Positions 22,023 to 22,449 of a stretch of DNA of 22,449 bases are shown here, one piece after another; positions within the stretch are counted from its first letter, which is position 1, and every line of letters starts with the position of its first letter. This DNA is from a virus, in the IMG/VR virus record IMGVR_UViG_3300010300_000125, positions 1 to 22,449 of that record. One strand, 5' to 3'. The notes under the pieces are model-generated. The model made no database searches and had not been told where the DNA came from. It was given only the letters and a program-made list of their open reading frames with translations. Position numbers and translations under genes: made by a program.

Positions 22023-22346
22023 TTAGTCAGTAAACTCAGTTAAGTACAAATTAGATGTAGTTGAACCTGCTCTGATAAAACTAGCCACTTCCATAGCCGT
22101 TTTACTGAAAGTATAAGAGCGACCTGCATATAATCTGTGACCTGTTGTTCCTGATTGACTAGCATTTGTGCCGTCAAAGCGAACAAAAGCATCTGCATCC
22201 TGAACATCAAGAGCAATGTACTTAGTTAAAGAATTATATGTAGTTGTCTTACCCTCTGCTGTTGAGCTACTATCAAGAACAATTTTCTCCATAGTTGTAC
22301 CCTGCGTAGGCTTTGGATATAGGTTGGTTACAAATGAATTAGGCAT
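22023..22346 (-). CDS. Small virion protein (head/tail-decoration-like)
   Basis: A 107-aa beta-rich protein: SFVTNLYPKPTQGTTMEKIV (4-23), an exposed strand KYIALDVQDADAFVRFDGTN (42-61), GHRLYAGRSYTFS (69-81) and a C-terminal strand TTSNLYLTEF. I recall similar small proteins with a YPKxTQGTxMEKIVLD start in phage structural blocks, where they sit as head or connector decoration. It is the right-most gene visible in the leftward block, 2 nt upstream of the fibre gene. More late genes probably continue beyond the edge. Confidence 0.7.
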   Translation of the reverse strand: MPNSFVTNLYPKPTQGTTMEKIVLDSSSTAEGKTTTYNSLTKYIALDVQDADAFVRFDGTNASQSGTTGHRLYAGRSYTFSKTAMEVASFIRAGSTTSNLYLTEFTD

Positions 22347-22364
22347 ATTAGTATTCTATGTTAA

Positions 22365-22390
22365 ATGTCAACGGCTTTGGTGGTTGACAT
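22365..22390. promoter_or_regulatory. Palindrome with TTGACA on both strands upstream of the fibre block
   Basis: A perfect 8-bp inverted repeat ATGTCAAC (22365-22372) / GTTGACAT (22383-22390) with a 10-nt spacer. Each arm contains a TTGACA -35-like hexamer, one per strand. On the - strand it is about 20 nt from the start of the first visible gene, with no convincing -10 at the right spacing (a weak AT-rich stretch only). It may be an operator/promoter, or a hairpin in the late transcript. Confidence 0.3.
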
Positions 22391-22421
22391 AGGTTGAAAA
22401 TTTTTGATTTATTGAATTATT

Positions 22422-22449
22422 GTTAGACCTCATGTCTATTTTTTCTAAC
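22422..22449. repeat. Inverted repeats at the right edge
   Basis: GTTAGA (22422-22427) pairs with TCTAAC (22444-22449), and alternatively TAGAC (22424-22428) with GTCTA (22434-22438). Short and AT-rich, these may be a weak terminator or regulatory hairpin continuing past the window. Confidence 0.25.

Noticed and set aside
1-22449. CRISPR array, insertion sequence, tRNA or integrase/att site
   Set aside because: I saw no regularly spaced direct repeats, transposase or integrase motifs, or convincing cloverleaf in the intergenic DNA, which is almost absent.

Overview
The window looks like part of a low-GC, tightly packed genome of a tailed bacteriophage, probably short-tailed (podovirus-like) and marine. 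There are no rRNA, tRNA or metabolic operons, gaps between genes are mostly a few bases or 1-4 nt overlaps, and the genes are phage replication, recombination, virion and lysis functions. The AT richness, scarce Shine-Dalgarno motifs and the flavour of several small proteins resemble uncultured marine phages such as pelagiphage-like viruses. That placement comes from memory of such families, not from a search. No integrase, RNA polymerase, terminase, portal, capsid, DNA polymerase or endolysin is visible here.

Layout. Positions 1-5678 (+ strand) hold an early replication/recombination operon: a RecB/Cas4-like PD-(D/E)XK nuclease cut by the left edge, a second nuclease-fold-like protein, a C5-cytosine DNA methyltransferase, a small unknown, an endonuclease VII-like HNH nuclease, an ERF annealing protein, a mini-SSB-like protein, a dATP/dGTP diphosphohydrolase-like protein, an HTH-like protein, a DnaB-type helicase and a small coiled coil. 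Positions 5679-5827 hold a convergent, apparently bidirectional terminator. Positions 5828-22346 (- strand) hold a late operon read leftwards. Going upstream from the terminator these are a 1061-aa presumed ejection protein, two further internal-virion-type proteins, a collar/Gp10-like tail protein, a 766-aa tail/nozzle-like protein, two paralogous fibre-like proteins, a run of tiny basic proteins, a PEP-CTERM-like membrane protein, a small membrane protein and a 280-aa protein with a disordered tail. Beyond these come a 3TM holin-like protein, a second small membrane protein, a large duplicated fibre/adhesin and a small virion-type protein. The right edge holds a palindrome with TTGACA on both strands.

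How it works together. The early block would process and anneal DNA ends, resolve junctions, unwind DNA, adjust purine dNTPs and methylate phage DNA. The late block would build the tail and ejection apparatus, supply receptor-binding proteins and lyse the cell.

The most striking feature is inside the methyltransferase gene. An uninterrupted 355-codon ORF lies in the +1 frame, and both frames look like real, motif-bearing protein. Other points of interest are a VPEP-plus-TM-plus-KRK C-terminus in a phage protein, ribosome-binding sites written into the conserved last codons of two paralogous fibre genes, and three microgenes in a 363-nt stretch.
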